From Drechmeria coniospora (taxonomy: Eukaryota > Ascomycota > Sordariomycetes > Hypocreales > Ophiocordycipitaceae): a stretch of DNA of 64,000 nucleotides. Made by a program: the position numbers and the translations under genes. Shown piece by piece: positions 21,950 to 33,578 of this stretch (position 1 is its first letter; every line of letters starts with the position of its first letter). Location: assembly GCF_001625195.1 (NCBI RefSeq), contig NC_054389.1:2108001-2172000 (forward strand). The letters are read 5' to 3'. Below the pieces are notes generated by a model. It worked only from the letters and a program-made list of their open reading frames with translations, did no database searches and was not told the origin of the DNA.

Positions 21950-24900
21950 TCATCTTCGCCAGCCCCAGAAGCCACCGCCGGCGGGAGTCATGGCCGACGA
22001 TGCTGCTCCTGACGATTTGACCGTCTGGTCGGACGAGGGCGTCGACACGTGCCCGGCAAGCCGACCGAGAACACCGATGGCCGTCGAGGGAGTCAATCCT
22101 GCCGCCACCGCCGCCACCCCTGCCGCCGCTCCTCCCGTCGGCCCGGAGGGTTCCCCCTGAGGGAGGCCGTACGCCTTGCGGAGGGCCTCCAGTTTCTGCT
22201 TCGCCTCCTCCGCTTCTTGCTGCGCCGTCGCCTCTGCCGTCTTGGCCCGCACAAGCTCCAACAGCAAGGCTTCGTCTTGCTCGCTCGACGCCGGCGCCGC
22301 CGAGTCCCGGGACGGCGGCAACGACGACATCCTCTTGTTGAGCTCGGACGGATGGGGCGGTATTGACTTGCTACGTCCGAGCTTGAACTCCCTCAGGCCC
22401 CCGCCAACGGCCTTGCCGGTGGCCTTCCCGGTGGCCTTGCCAACCGCATCCGCATCCGTCCCTCTGCCAGGACGCTCGCTCGCCGAGCCGGCCGACCCAC
22501 TGGTCCGCATCGTGTGGATCTGCTTCTCCAATCGCTGCTTATCGTGGTGAAGCGTTCGCACATGGTTGTGCCGTTCTCGAAGCTGCTCCTTCAGCGACGC
22601 CATCTCCTGTTCCGTCGCGTGGACCTGCCTGTTGAGCTCCTGGTTTTGCGAGAGCGCACTCGTCAGCTGGCCTTTGACGCTGACCAGTTCGTCCTTGAGC
22701 TGCGTTTTCGACTGCAGCGTCGACGACCGTCGCACGTTGCGCTCGTCCCGAAAGCAGCACTCGACGCGCTCCAGCAGGGCCGAAATGTCCTCGGCCGACG
22801 GCGACTCCTCGGTGCCTGGCGCCGTCGCGAGAGGAGCGTCTGCCCCGTCGACTGCGGCGACACTCTCGCCCGCTGCTTTAGACGCATCCTCGGTCGTCGT
22901 TGTCGTCATCGTCGTCGTCGTCGTCTCGTTCTTGGTTGCCGTCCTCTTCCTGAGCCCAATGAGCAGCGACCGGACCGCCTTGCCACCCTCTTCTCGTTCC
23001 TCCCGCTCCAGCTGGAGCTGGTTCAGCAGAAGAGAATGATTGCGCTGCAACTCGCTCAACGCCGTCAAGAGATCCTCGATCTGCGAATGCAGATACTTGT
23101 CGTCGGCCGGCTTGGTGCTCGCGAGCGACTTGGGGCCGACGGGCGTCGACTCGCGACTCAACGAATTCTCCTCCGCGTTGCACGACAGGTTGGTGGCGTC
23201 GGTCGAGGTCGAGCTCGTGACGCTGGCCGAGCTGGCCGAGCTGGCTTCCAGGGAGTTGAGCGTCGAGGCGAGGCTCTGCTTCGACGCGCTGCGCCGTAGC
23301 ATGCTCATCGGTCGCGAAGGCGCCGAGGGGCCCGGCGTGAGCGTGCCATTCTTGACACCCGCCGACGAGGCCCAGATTCGACCGAGAAAGCGGGCGGCGG
23401 CCGTGGTGATGTCGGATGCGCGAGCGCCGTTGGTCGTGGCGACGAGCGATTCCCGGTAGCCCTGCTCCAGCTGCGCCAGCCTTTCCCTCGTCACGACGGC
23501 AGAGAGGCCGACGAAGTCGTGGACAAACTCGTCGGCGTTGTAGTGGTAACAGTCCCAGAGGCCGCGGGAGAGAAGCAGCTGCATCACGTCCTCCAGCTCG
23601 GTGCAGGCCAGCAGCCGCGACTCGTTCTTCCTCATGAGGGAGAGGGCAACTCTCATCAACGTCTCCGAGGCGCCTTCGGCGAAGATGACGTCGTAGATGC
23701 GGAAGAGCATCGGCAGCGGGCACGTGACGGCAAAGAAGCTGAGGAACCACTGCGAGACGTAGGCTGTTTCCACCTGCAGCTCGTCGAGGTGAGCCGAGAG
23801 GGCGGGGAGGTTGAGGCGGAGGAGTTCGCGGAACTGGTATATGCGAACATGCAAGCCCGAAAGGTCCGGCAGGAAGCACGCTCGCAAATCGTATCTCTCC
23901 ATGAGCCTTGACGGCACGTCAGTTCAGCGTTCCCGGACCTCTCGCGGGTGTGCCGGGTGCCGGCAGACAGGGAGGGAGCCTTACCGAACGAGGACGCAGA
24001 ATGCCTGCTTGTCCGGCATGTGCATCAGCAGGGGACCGACGAGGAAGGCGAGCCCTTGGCAGTAGCCGATCTTGGTGTCGTAGAGGCTGAAGGACTTGAG
24101 CACACGTCCCAGCATGCGCTGGCCGTCGCCGTCGGGGTCTCGGAACATGTCGACGCCGGGAAAGCTACGGCCGAGGTCCTTGCCGATGAGGAGCTCGTAC
24201 GGGCTCGACTCGCCGCAGAAACGTTCGTACCGTTCCTCGAGGGCGGCGTCGCGGGCGCCCGACATGCTCTGCCAGACGACACCTCGCAGCGGCGGGGGGA
24301 TGCCCTTGCGGATCTTGTTGGACAGGAGCGTCGGCAGACGAGCGGCCGTCTGCTGGTAGTCCTTGACGAGGGCGGCGAAGAATTCGAGGTCGGTCATGGG
24401 TGGAGGTGGAAGCATCGAGTATCGCAGGGCGGCCGGGGTCGGCCCGTGGACCATCTGGCGCAGCTGGGCCATCGAAGGCGGCCGAGGCTTGCCTGTCGCC
24501 CGCTTCTCGACCGTCTGAACCTTGACGCTCTTTGGGTTAGTAGCCAGCTTTGCATTCTCTTGTTCCAGTCGAGCCAGAAGAAGCGCGGTTGACTGCGAGC
24601 GTGTCAGTCAGTTCGTCCGGGTCTGCGAGCGAGCCGTCGTCGGGCCTTGGGTGGGTTTGGACGGCGTACATTGTCTGTTTCATCATCCTTGACCTGCTCG
24701 TCCTCTGTCTTCTCCAACTGCTCCCAGTTCACCTCCTCGTCGGCGTCGTCGGTGGAGTCGGTCTCGTCGCCATCGCCGCCGCACTCGCCGAGCTCGTCTT
24801 GGAGACTGCGGTTGGCCTGAGCCGACGGCACGGCAGCAGCCGACTGGCGGTGCGTCGCGTCTTGGCTCGTCCGATTCCCGTCCTTGCCGGCATCATCTGC

Positions 24901-25146
24901 GTCCGTGGTGGAGGCGGCGAGCCTGTCGGCGTGGATGCGGACGCGGGAAGCCGTCTTGGTGTCAAGTTTGAGGGTCGGAGGCTCCGATAGCCTCACCGTC
25001 ACCATGGAGTCGTGCGCCATCTTCGGCGGCTTGGGCGTCTCCACCTCACGCTCGTCGACGACGATGGTCGCCAGCCCGGCAGCCTTTGTGGGAGAGGGCA
25101 GGACTTGAGCGCCCGCCTCGCCCATGGCCGAGCTCGTTGTCGTCAT
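21950..25146 (-). CDS. TBC-domain Rab GTPase-activating protein (GYP5-like)
   Basis: Three exons (25146-24670, 24592-23985, 23906-21950; introns 77 and 78 bp) give 1013 residues. The ATG at 25146 begins MTTTSSAMGEAG. The acidic N-terminal region (about residues 100-160) is typical of Gyp5. The TBC domain starts at KGIPPPLRGVVWQSM (about 255). It keeps the arginine finger in IGKDLGRSFP (R301) and the glutamine finger in GYCQG (Q338), so it should be catalytically competent. RLMERYDLRACFLPDLSG is restored across intron 2. The C-terminal half has Ser-rich linkers and two coiled-coil stretches rich in Leu/Glu/Gln. Yeast Gyp5/Gyl1 act on Ypt1 and Sec4 in ER-Golgi and polarised secretion; a similar role is inferred. 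Only the subfamily name is open, not the TBC call. Confidence 0.88.
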
Positions 25147-25618
25147 CGAGAGCGAGGGGCACGTCGAGCGGTGGTCGGGGACGGGAGGAAATTGACGGAA
25201 CAAATCCTGACGCGGCCCGCAACCCCGGTGGGTGTGGGTGCAGTGGACGGGGAAGAATCGGATGAATTGTCGGAGCCCACCTTCCTCCACCAGGACCCCG
25301 TCGACGACGTCAAGAGGACGATGGGGTCAGGCACCGTCCTGGGTGGACAGGGAAGGCGACGGAGGAGAAGAAAGAGCTGGCGAGGCTGCAGAAAGAGACG
25401 TCGCCGAGACTTGTTCGTTTCATCGAGGGAATGGGGATCGCTGGGACAGCCCAGGAGTCGGGGCTCGTGCGAGTTTGTCGAGCGCAAAGCAGCGTCGGAA
25501 GTCGACGAAGTCGGAGGCGAAGCGAACGGCCAATGACGAGAGGAGCCCGGACGCTGGAGCGGGCGGAAGAGTTGCAAGAGTGCGAAAGGCTCCGTACAGA
25601 ACCGACTGGATATCTGCA

Positions 25619-25632
25619 GGGGGGGGGGGGGG
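25619..25632 (+). repeat. Poly-G tract, 14 bases
   Basis: A G14 run on the + strand about 470 bp upstream of the TBC gene start. It is one of several long G/C homopolymers in the spacers of this window. Confidence 0.75.
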
Positions 25633-27279
25633 TTGGAGGGGCCGCTTCGGTAAGGGGATGGATGCTGTGGAGCGGGACGAGGTTCTGTGCTCAGTCTAGG
25701 TTGCAGCAGGTCCCGTCCGTCTGTCCGTCCGCCTTGTAAGAGAGGTGACGGCGATGCTCGCTGGCCTGGACGTGGTGACGGCCGACACGTTGACGAGGAG
25801 GGGTTCAAGATTCGGTATGGTAGTTCAACGCTTGGACAGTAGAGGCAGGCATCGTCCAGATTTGGCGTTGCAAACAAGGCGGTTCATGGTTCGCCGGCCA
25901 AGGTGAAGGTCCGAAGGGCTTCTTCACGAATGCAAAGCCAAGTACATGGGCAACGGCACAGGCGGGTACCGGTACTTTATGCTGCCCGTTGCGCGGCGTA
26001 AAGTCATGTAGGAGGGTGGGCAAGTTGGCAGGTACCTATACATGGCCCGGCAGGCTCGTTGAAAGTTGGCAAGTACTCCGGACTATCAACTGCAATACGG
26101 GTTCGAGCAAATACCAGCATACCGTTCAACAAATTACTGGCCAGGCCCCCTGGCTGCTGTGCAACGCCCATCTGATTGGCTGGGTTGCGCGGTGCGAAGC
26201 AGTGCGAGGATACAAGCAAGTGCCGTAGGCACCGCCTACGTGTACAAGTCCTTGGCGTGCCTCGTTGCAAGGACCTGTACCTGTATACAGTACATGTATC
26301 AGTGCGGCGTAACACGAGGGAGGGTTTATGCACTTTACTACCTACTCAGTATGAAGTGTTCCATTCATGTACGATGTGCTGTGCAACCAAGTTATCCAGT
26401 TGTAGATGCCTGTTTATTCCCTGCGTACAGTGCGGAGTACTCCCTCCCAAGTATTTCAGCACAGCTCTGGCACGACCCATCAGGAGACAGGTTGCTTCTC
26501 GGTTATTTTGTGCTGTTGGCTTTGGTCTATCATGGCCACTGGTGACCAGAGGATGGGATGAAGACATGGGCAACGACATCCACCCCGGGATAGAAACGGT
26601 GAAGGCGGGGAGCCCGAGCATGCCTTGGTTTGTTGTTCTTCCGAGGCAAGCACACGTATGCCCGTTGACCGTAGTGGGAGTAAGTACACGTATACTATTA
26701 CCGTAGATGAAGTGGGTACGGGTAGAGCAAGTGCCATGCATGCACGGTACATGTACCTACGTAAGTACTGTACTGTACTTACTTGGAGGGGTGAGCACTG
26801 GCGACATGCATACCCGGCGCACGTTATTAATACTACCCGCCTGCAGCGGGCGCAACGTCTACCTGTACTTCGGTGCTTACTTACTGTAGAATGGCGCCCT
26901 ATATGCCGCCCCACTACTACTAGGTACCTATCTATACATTTCTCCCAGGCGGCCTACCCTACATCTCGGTGAGAGGAGGGGGAGAGTGAATACTGGTGTT
27001 GAATGTCCCATCTACAATCCGGATCACTCTAGTTTTTGTCAGTCATGATCTCGGGCCGGGATGAAGGGCTTCCGTTCTTGTGGGCCGTTCTTGTTGAATA
27101 CATGCCATTTGCACTGCCATTTGCACAGTCACGTAGCACACCCGGGCAACTGAACACTCCACGATGATTGATCGAGTACCATGAGCAAGGTTCCTTTGCC
27201 GTACACGCCTTGGTGTACTCCATGGACATACACAAGTAAGGAAAAGAAAAAACGAAACTCGTGCTAACCCCACGTAAAG

Positions 27280-27372
27280 GAATGGCACAAGAAGCCAAGG
27301 TATGCACTGACGTAGCAAGTTGACGAGGATACCGACAGGAACGGCCAAAGCAACGATGGGAATCAACTCGGC
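27280..27372 (-). other. Candidate exon for a small membrane protein (weak)
   Basis: On the minus strand a typical intron 3' end (CTAAC then TTACAG) stands directly before a frame reading FAELIPIVALAVPVGILVNL, then CIPWLLVPFLY. This is a convincing hydrophobic segment and looks unlike the surrounding noise. I could not find a matching upstream exon or a clear downstream splice site. The frame stays open without splicing to 27043. It may be one exon of an unannotated small gene, a relic, or chance. No function is assigned. Confidence 0.2.
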
Positions 27373-28132
27373 GAATCTGTAAGCGTTAGTTTCAGACGGC
27401 TGCATCGGCTGCGCCATCTGTTTTCATCCCACTCTCCCCCCTACCATCACGGCAAAGCCCACCACCAACACCCCCCATCAACCCATTGAACGATTTGGCA
27501 GCAGGCCTTTGGTTGATGCGGACCAAATCTCACGAGGGAATAACGTAAAAGGTACCCGTACTAGCTAGTGCTGCCATTGTGGCTCACTCGAGGAATGCCC
27601 ACGTCACCCGAAATACTGGGTTAGTACCATGTCACTGGCGCATTTGGGCAACAAAACCCAGCAACAATGACATCGCTCCAGGGCGTGGTCCAGCTTCGGG
27701 GGAAACGACACGATCCGGACGACCCGCTCTTACTCGTACGGAGTTCCCGTCAAGTGCAGGTCATTGGATGATGCTCAACGCCACGAGTTCGGATATTCCA
27801 GTGGGTGACTTCCCTCTCCCCTGGGCCGGTTTGCGTCGAAAGGATGAATGTTTTCGATCCACCGAGTGGAAGTCAAGCTAGTTAGGCAGCACCCGTTGTC
27901 ATGCCGAACACGTCTCATCCCACGCTTCGCATTCCCCAATCAGGGTCTTCGATGCATGGACACCCAATATCTTGGCTGCGTTCGCCTATGCACCAGGCGG
28001 CTGACTTTCAACTGCCAAAGGCCGGTCCATTGCCGTCGTATGCTGATCGACCTCCGCATCCTCGCATTCTCCTCGCTGGTCGACCGTTTTCCTGCTGCCA
28101 TCCTCGACGGCGATCTCGATGGTCCCACGGAT

Positions 28133-28211
28133 GACCTAGGCATCGTTGTACATGTAAACCTCACTGGACCCCCGACCTAGGCATCGTTGCACATGTAAGC
28201 ATCACTGGACC
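28133..28211. repeat. Short tandem duplication, 41-bp period
   Basis: Copy 1 (28133-28170) and copy 2 (28174-28211) share GACCTAGGCATCGTTG, ACATGTAA and TCACTGGACC. They differ at only a few positions, mainly transitions. Confidence 0.85.
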
Positions 28212-29530
28212 GCTGCAACGAAGCGGATTTGGTGGCATGCCGAGAACCTGGGGCGGTTTGACCTGCGACCAAGTTTGCCAGTGTCGTGGAAGGTGGGGTG
28301 GATTGCCCTGGTAACGTGCAATCACATGTACAACCAAGTACAGTACTTACTGTACACCAAGTACGGAGAACAACGCGCACACGGGCAACGAGCCGCTTCC
28401 CAGGCTTCGTATCAGATCACATACTTGCATGCAGGTGTACTTATGTCTGCAAGTACGCCTACCCGTAGGCGTGTACACGAGAAGCGTGACACCTTAGTAA
28501 TTACTTCCACACTTCCATGTACACTCCACGTACTCTGTACTCCGTAATTACGGTCCATGCAGATAATCCGGACGAGGACGAGCTTGCCTGCATACCGTGT
28601 GCGTAGTAGTATGCAGCGTAGCGGCTCCCCGGGGCTACTTGTACGGTATTAGCTGCTCTTGCTGGGCTGCACGGGTGCCAATAACGACGTCATTTCTGGT
28701 GAGTCATGTATCCCCGAACCCTCTCCTTTCGTGCCCTGCTGAAGCATCCTGACCGGCGCATCCCACCCAGGTATTACCTACCACCTAGTAGGTTAGTACC
28801 TAGCACCTGGTGCCTATCTAGCAGTACTGGCTGCAGTTGTGCCTGCTTGCTAATTTAGTACTCAATTACTTGTACAGTATGTGTACGCCTTAGGCAACCA
28901 GTACCACTACTTGCACATGTGAAGTGGTACGGATACACAGCACGTAAGTACCTAGGTGAACGGAGTACATTGCACAAGTGGGAGGGGTCGAGCAGGTGCC
29001 GCGGCGACGGAGTATTACTTGCCCGAGTCGACTGCATGCCACTTTTCGCTCAGGTACCATCTAGCTCCGCTGAATCAGGAGTTGGAGTAGCCTACGCCAA
29101 AGTTCCCATCACCTTGAAATATTTTGGGTTATTTTTACCAATTTTTAGGACATGCTCCGTCCCGAAACTCGTGGTACTACCCCATATCTAAATATACATG
29201 TACGGCACTCCGTACCTGCGAATGATTCGGCGCAGCGACACCAACCGTCCACAGCATCAGTCATGGACGAGGTCGGGGCCGAGGCTCGGATGTCAGGCGG
29301 CGGACTTGGGGCCACGTCTAGTCTCCCCATGGACGCCTAGTAACGCCTAGAATGCCTAGAAGGGAATGCTGGGCCCGAGGCCTACATGGCTCCTGGTCCG
29401 CAACTCCGCCGCTGAGGCGCCGTTGGGCTTACGGGTATTAGCAATCAACGCATGTTGTTGCTCCTTGGCTGCGTCATGGGATTGGTTTGTTTGGGTTAGA
29501 CTTTTGGAAATCATCATCCACTCTGAAGAA

Positions 29531-29546
29531 CCCCCCCCCCCCCCCC
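29531..29546 (+). repeat. Poly-C tract, 16 bases
   Basis: An uninterrupted C16 run in the spacer upstream of the first MFS gene. Confidence 0.8.
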
Positions 29547-29666
29547 ACCCGTGCGGTTGGCTGGTGGCACAAACGTCCGCTAGTGAGTCCGTCCGCCCCG
29601 AGGAATATTACTTGTACCTTGGTCCGTCTTGGGAGGTGAAGTGCAAGTAATAATGAAGCACGTAAT

Positions 29667-29682
29667 TACTCCGTACGGAGTA
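29667..29682. repeat. Perfect 16-bp palindrome TACTCCGTACGGAGTA
   Basis: Two dispersed-motif copies overlap in inverted orientation, in the opposite order to the palindrome at 5384-5399. Both share the central GTAC. Confidence 0.85.
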
Positions 29683-30154
29683 CAGTGGTTGTTCTCAGTA
29701 CTTACTAAAGTAATAGCTGTGCTCCGTACACCTTTAGGTGGGGCGTGGCACGATTAGGGTACAGCCAAGTACGTGTACGCGTGCGGAATACTTGTAATAA
29801 TTACCCTCCTTCCCTTCATCTGGAGTCGACGCCAATCGACCGACTGATATGGATCTCGGATCAGCACCAGCCTGAGACGCGACGGATTCCCTGGCGACTT
29901 CGCCTGCTCGCCTCTGCCCTCACTCATCCCGACCCGATTACTATCTTCCCTTTCCACGGCCTCCCGTGTGGCAAAGAAATGGGATCGTGGAAGCGTCCGT
30001 CGCCAATCAACTCGGTCCCGAGGCTGGTGTCGTCCTGACCTGCGCCCGCCTCTCCGCCTCGCACCCCCCCTGCTTCCTTTCCTCCGACGTTTGTTCTCGT
30101 CGACGGCCAAGCGATACGACCGCTCGTCTCGCAACGACGGAATAGTCCGACAGG

Positions 30155-32094
30155 ATGGGTCGGTCACGCAGAATCGACGTGGCCGTGTCGCCATACCCCG
30201 TTGACGAGCCCGCAACGACGCGATTGCTTGACCCAAGCTTCGAAGAAAATGGCAGCGAGCCGCTCGGCAACGGTCGCCGCGATATCTGGAATGGGCCCCG
30301 GGATTTCGAGCAGCTCCCGTGGTGGCGCACGCCTTCTGTATGTCGCTCCCGATGACGCTCTGCAGAGGCCAGTGATGGTTGGCTGGCTGGCTGGCCGTGT
30401 CTAACGCCTAGTAGGTATTCTGGCTGCTGGGCCCCTTTGCCATCTTCACCTTGGCCTTTGGCGGTGTCATAGTACCCAAGCTGAACCTGTACGTGATGCA
30501 CGGATTTCTCGATTGCGTGGGAATCGGCCATGAATGAAGCTAAAGCGGTGCAACCTAGAATTCTTGATCTCGTCTGCCGGCACTACTTTGCCGACGAGAC
30601 ATTCCTCGATCCCGGACGCCCCATCATCCTCGGAAGCGACAATCCCCAGTGCAGAATCCCGGAGGTGCAGAAGCATGCCGCCACCTTCATCCTCGTCATG
30701 AACCTTGTCACGGGCGGACTCAGCGCCATCGTCGCGCCGAAGCTCGGCCACCTCTCCGACAGGTTTGGCAGAACGCGACTGCTCGCCCTGGCCTCCTGCG
30801 GCGGCCTTCTCGCCGAGCTCGTGACCATCTTGGCCGCCAAGTTTCCCCACACCGTCAGCTATCGCTGGCTGATCTTGGGCGCCGCCTTTGACGGCATGAC
30901 GGGATCCTTCACCGCCGGCAGCATCCTCTGCGCGTCCTACGTGAGCGACTGCAGCCCGCCGTCGAGCAAGAGGGCCGTCCACATCGGCTACATTCACGCA
31001 TGCCTCTTTGCCGGCCTCGCCTTCGGCCCCCTCCTCGCCGGCTACTTTGTCAAGTGGACCGGCAGCCTCCTCTCCATCTTCTACGTCGTTCTCGGCTGCC
31101 ACACCTTCTTCGCCCTCTTCGTCGGCTTCGCCATTCCGGAGTCGTTGTCCAAGAGGAAGCAGCTCGCGGCGCGCGAAAAGCACGACAAGGAGAAGCGAAG
31201 GCGCGTCGAGCGGGTGGGGTCGTGGCTGTCCACCCTTCAGAACTCGAACCCGCTCGCCCCCCTTCGCATTCTCCTGCCCACCGGGCCCGGAACGTCAACG
31301 AGGCTCCGGCTCAACCTCGTGGCGTTGGCCATCTGCGATGCCATCATCCTCGGCTCCTCCTTTGCCGCCGGGGCCGTTCTTGTCCTGTATGCCGAGTACA
31401 CGTTCGACTGGGGTAACTTTGAGACTTCTCGCTTCGTCTCCTCGCTTTCCTTGGTTCGCGTCTTTGTCCTCATGGCCATCTTCCCTCTCGTCAACTACTT
31501 TGGACGAGTGCGCCCGGCAGCGAAGAAGCGAAAGCGGTTCGGCGTCATCCCCGTCGACGACAACGCCGGTGCCGATAATTTGGACATTTGGATTCTGCGC
31601 ATTGCCCTGCTGTCGGAAATCGTAGGCTGCGTGGGGTACGTCTTGGCCCGGTCCGAGGCGCTCTTCTACGGCAGTGGCATGATGACGGCGCTCGGAGGGC
31701 TGGGGAGCGCGACGACGCAGGCCGTCGTTACCAAGCACGTTCCGCAGGAACGTATCGGCCAGATTCTCGGTGCCATCGGCGTCATGCACGCCCTCTCCAG
31801 GGTTGTCGGGCCCTTCATTTTCAACGGCATCTACGCGGCAACGGTGGAAAGCTTCCCGCAAGCCATCTTTGTTGCGCTCGGAAGTTTGTTTGGCGTCGCA
31901 TTCCTTTGTAGCCTCATGATCAAGCCGCACAGTACGTCGTCGCCGCATCCCGCGCTGCCACCTTTGCTTATGCTAACCTCGTCGGACCAGTCCAATGGGA
32001 TGAAGACGGAGCGGTCGAGACGGAGCGAGAGGAGGGCGATGTCGGGCAGCGAGCATTTGACACGACTGATGAGGATCAGGTTCGCATTCAGTGA
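30155..32094 (+). CDS. Major facilitator superfamily transporter (first of two)
   Basis: Four exons (30155-30337, 30415-30488, 30559-31931, 31991-32094; introns 77, 70 and 59 bp) give 577 residues. Splicing joins RTPS to VFWLLGPFAIFTLAFGGVIV (first membrane helix) and then KLNL to ILDLVCRHYF. The last exon adds a hydrophilic acidic tail. The protein has about 12 hydrophobic helices. The loop 2-3 signature is KLGHLSDRFGRTRLLAL, and a Lys/Arg-rich central loop (about residues 295-325) separates the halves. It resembles fungal drug:H+ antiporter-1-type MFS proteins with the SDNPQC luminal segment. The substrate cannot be told from sequence. It is not a close copy of the second MFS protein at 37785. 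Confidence 0.85.
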
Positions 32095-32853
32095 CGACAT
32101 GGCACCGGTTGAACCTATACCTTTGTCCAACGGTTTAATTTTCTGCCTCGCACACGCGGCCGCGTGAAGCCGAGGGAAGATGGTGCCGTTTCCTTGACTG
32201 CAGCGGCGGCCTCTCGACGGACACACATGCGACGACAGAGGTGATGCATCGGATACAGACACGTGACGGGTAGCCCGAGTTGAGATATTGCAACCTCGGA
32301 AGAATCCAGGGGATTTCAGCACAAAATGAATAAAGTCCATCGCAAGTCATTATCCGTACGACTTTTTTTCGTGTGTAGACGTGGACGCGGGGAGGAGACC
32401 TACCTGGGTGGGGAGGCTCTACAGTATTTCATGTATTATTTTCCCCCGCTGCCAAAGACATGCTGTCTATTACTTACATCTGCTCAAGTATGTACGAATT
32501 ACTGTAATTGCAAGGACGCATTTTGCAGTATTGCTTGTTCAAGTACTAGATGCAAGTATGTCCAACTATCCGAACACTGCAGTACAGTAAACTAAGCAAG
32601 TACTGATCAGCCCCACTCACGCAGCCGAGAGACATGACGCTGCACGGCATCGCAACACATCACGTCGCAACGCAACGCAACGCACTTCCGACAGATACGT
32701 TCACCGAGGCCAGCCTATGGAATTGTGAACATCTATATCGCTTGCTTCGCCTTGTTTCCTGACCGCCAGCAGGGCATGCTGTGTCGAGGAGGCCGAGCCG
32801 CGATCTTGACGACGACAAGGCCGCCGACATCACAACGGTTTGCGAGAGCCATC
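32095..32853. other. Intergenic region between MFS gene 1 and the HIT hydrolase
   Basis: No gene is seen. An A/T-rich stretch (about 32320-32600) with GTAC-type words lies in the middle, and a CACATCACGTCGCAACGCAA-type simple stretch at about 32655-32690 lies in the HIT promoter. Confidence 0.5.
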
Positions 32854-33578
32854 ATGTCATCGGCAACAGACAGGCCAGAGATCAAGTTTGGCCCGTACGA
32901 GGTAACGAAGCAGGTAAGCAAGTCTTCTCTCCCTCCTCGACGCCGCAACCCCCCTTGCCAGCTTCCTCTCGTCCACCCTTCCCCTGCCCCAAGGTCTGAC
33001 AACGGGGAACGAGGAGGCGCCCTCGGCGACGCCATCTCGAATGTGCTGACCAACCGGCGCAGATCTTCCTCGTCACGGCACACTCATTCGCCCTCGTCAA
33101 CCTCAAGCCCATCGTGCCGGGCCACATCCTCGTCTGCCCGCGGACGGCGCACCTCCGTCTCACCGACCTCTCGGCCGCCGAAACGGCAGACCTCTTCACG
33201 ACGGTGCAGCGGACGCAGCGGCTGCTCGGACGCTGCTACTTTTCACCTCCGGGCGACGTCTCGGCCGGCGGCAGCTTCACCGTGGCGGTGCAGGACGGGG
33301 TCGAAGCCGGGCAAACGGTACCGCACGTGCACGTCCATGTGATTCCGCGCACAAAGGGTGACATGGGCGCCAGCGGCACCGACGCCATCTACGACAAGAT
33401 GGCGGCCGAGGAGGGCAACGTGGGTGGCGCGCTCTGGGACGTGCAAAGGAGGCCCAGTCCCGGCGGGGGGATGGCCAGAGTGGAGGACGCGCACCGCTCC
33501 GCGAGGACGGCGGAGCAAATGGAGGCAGAGGCGAACCGATACAGGGCCCTCCTGGAGGACGTGGCGGGTGGCAAGTGA
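32854..33578 (+). CDS. HIT-family dinucleoside polyphosphate hydrolase (FHIT/HNT2-like)
   Basis: Two exons (32854-32913 and 33063-33578) separated by a 149-bp intron give 191 residues. Intron removal joins GPYEVTKQ to IFLVTAHSFALVNLKPIVPG. The histidine triad reads PHVHVHVIPR, with His at about 108, 110 and 112; the middle His of such triads carries the nucleotidyl intermediate. GHILVCPR and the FTVAVQDGVEAGQTV strand fit the Fhit branch (Ap3A/Ap4A hydrolases) better than the HINT branch. An Ala/Glu-rich C-terminal helix with AEQMEAEANRYRALLED is also typical of fungal Fhit proteins. The expected role is hydrolysis of diadenosine tri- or tetraphosphate to AMP plus ADP or ATP, in cytosol or nucleus. 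Confidence 0.88.

Larger units (their letters stand above)
25147..30154. other. Five-kilobase gene-poor spacer
   Basis: Apart from one weak candidate exon at 27280-27372 I see no gene. The left part is the TBC gene promoter and leader, with a G14 run at 25619-25632. GTAC-rich blocks lie at about 26040-26100, 26660-26930, 28320-28560, 28790-29010 and 29580-29800. There is a 41-bp-period duplication at 28133-28211, a C16 run at 29531-29546, and a perfect palindrome at 29667-29682. Two CCAAT pentamers (29832-29836 and 30003-30007) precede the MFS gene, but their use is unproven. Confidence 0.5.
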
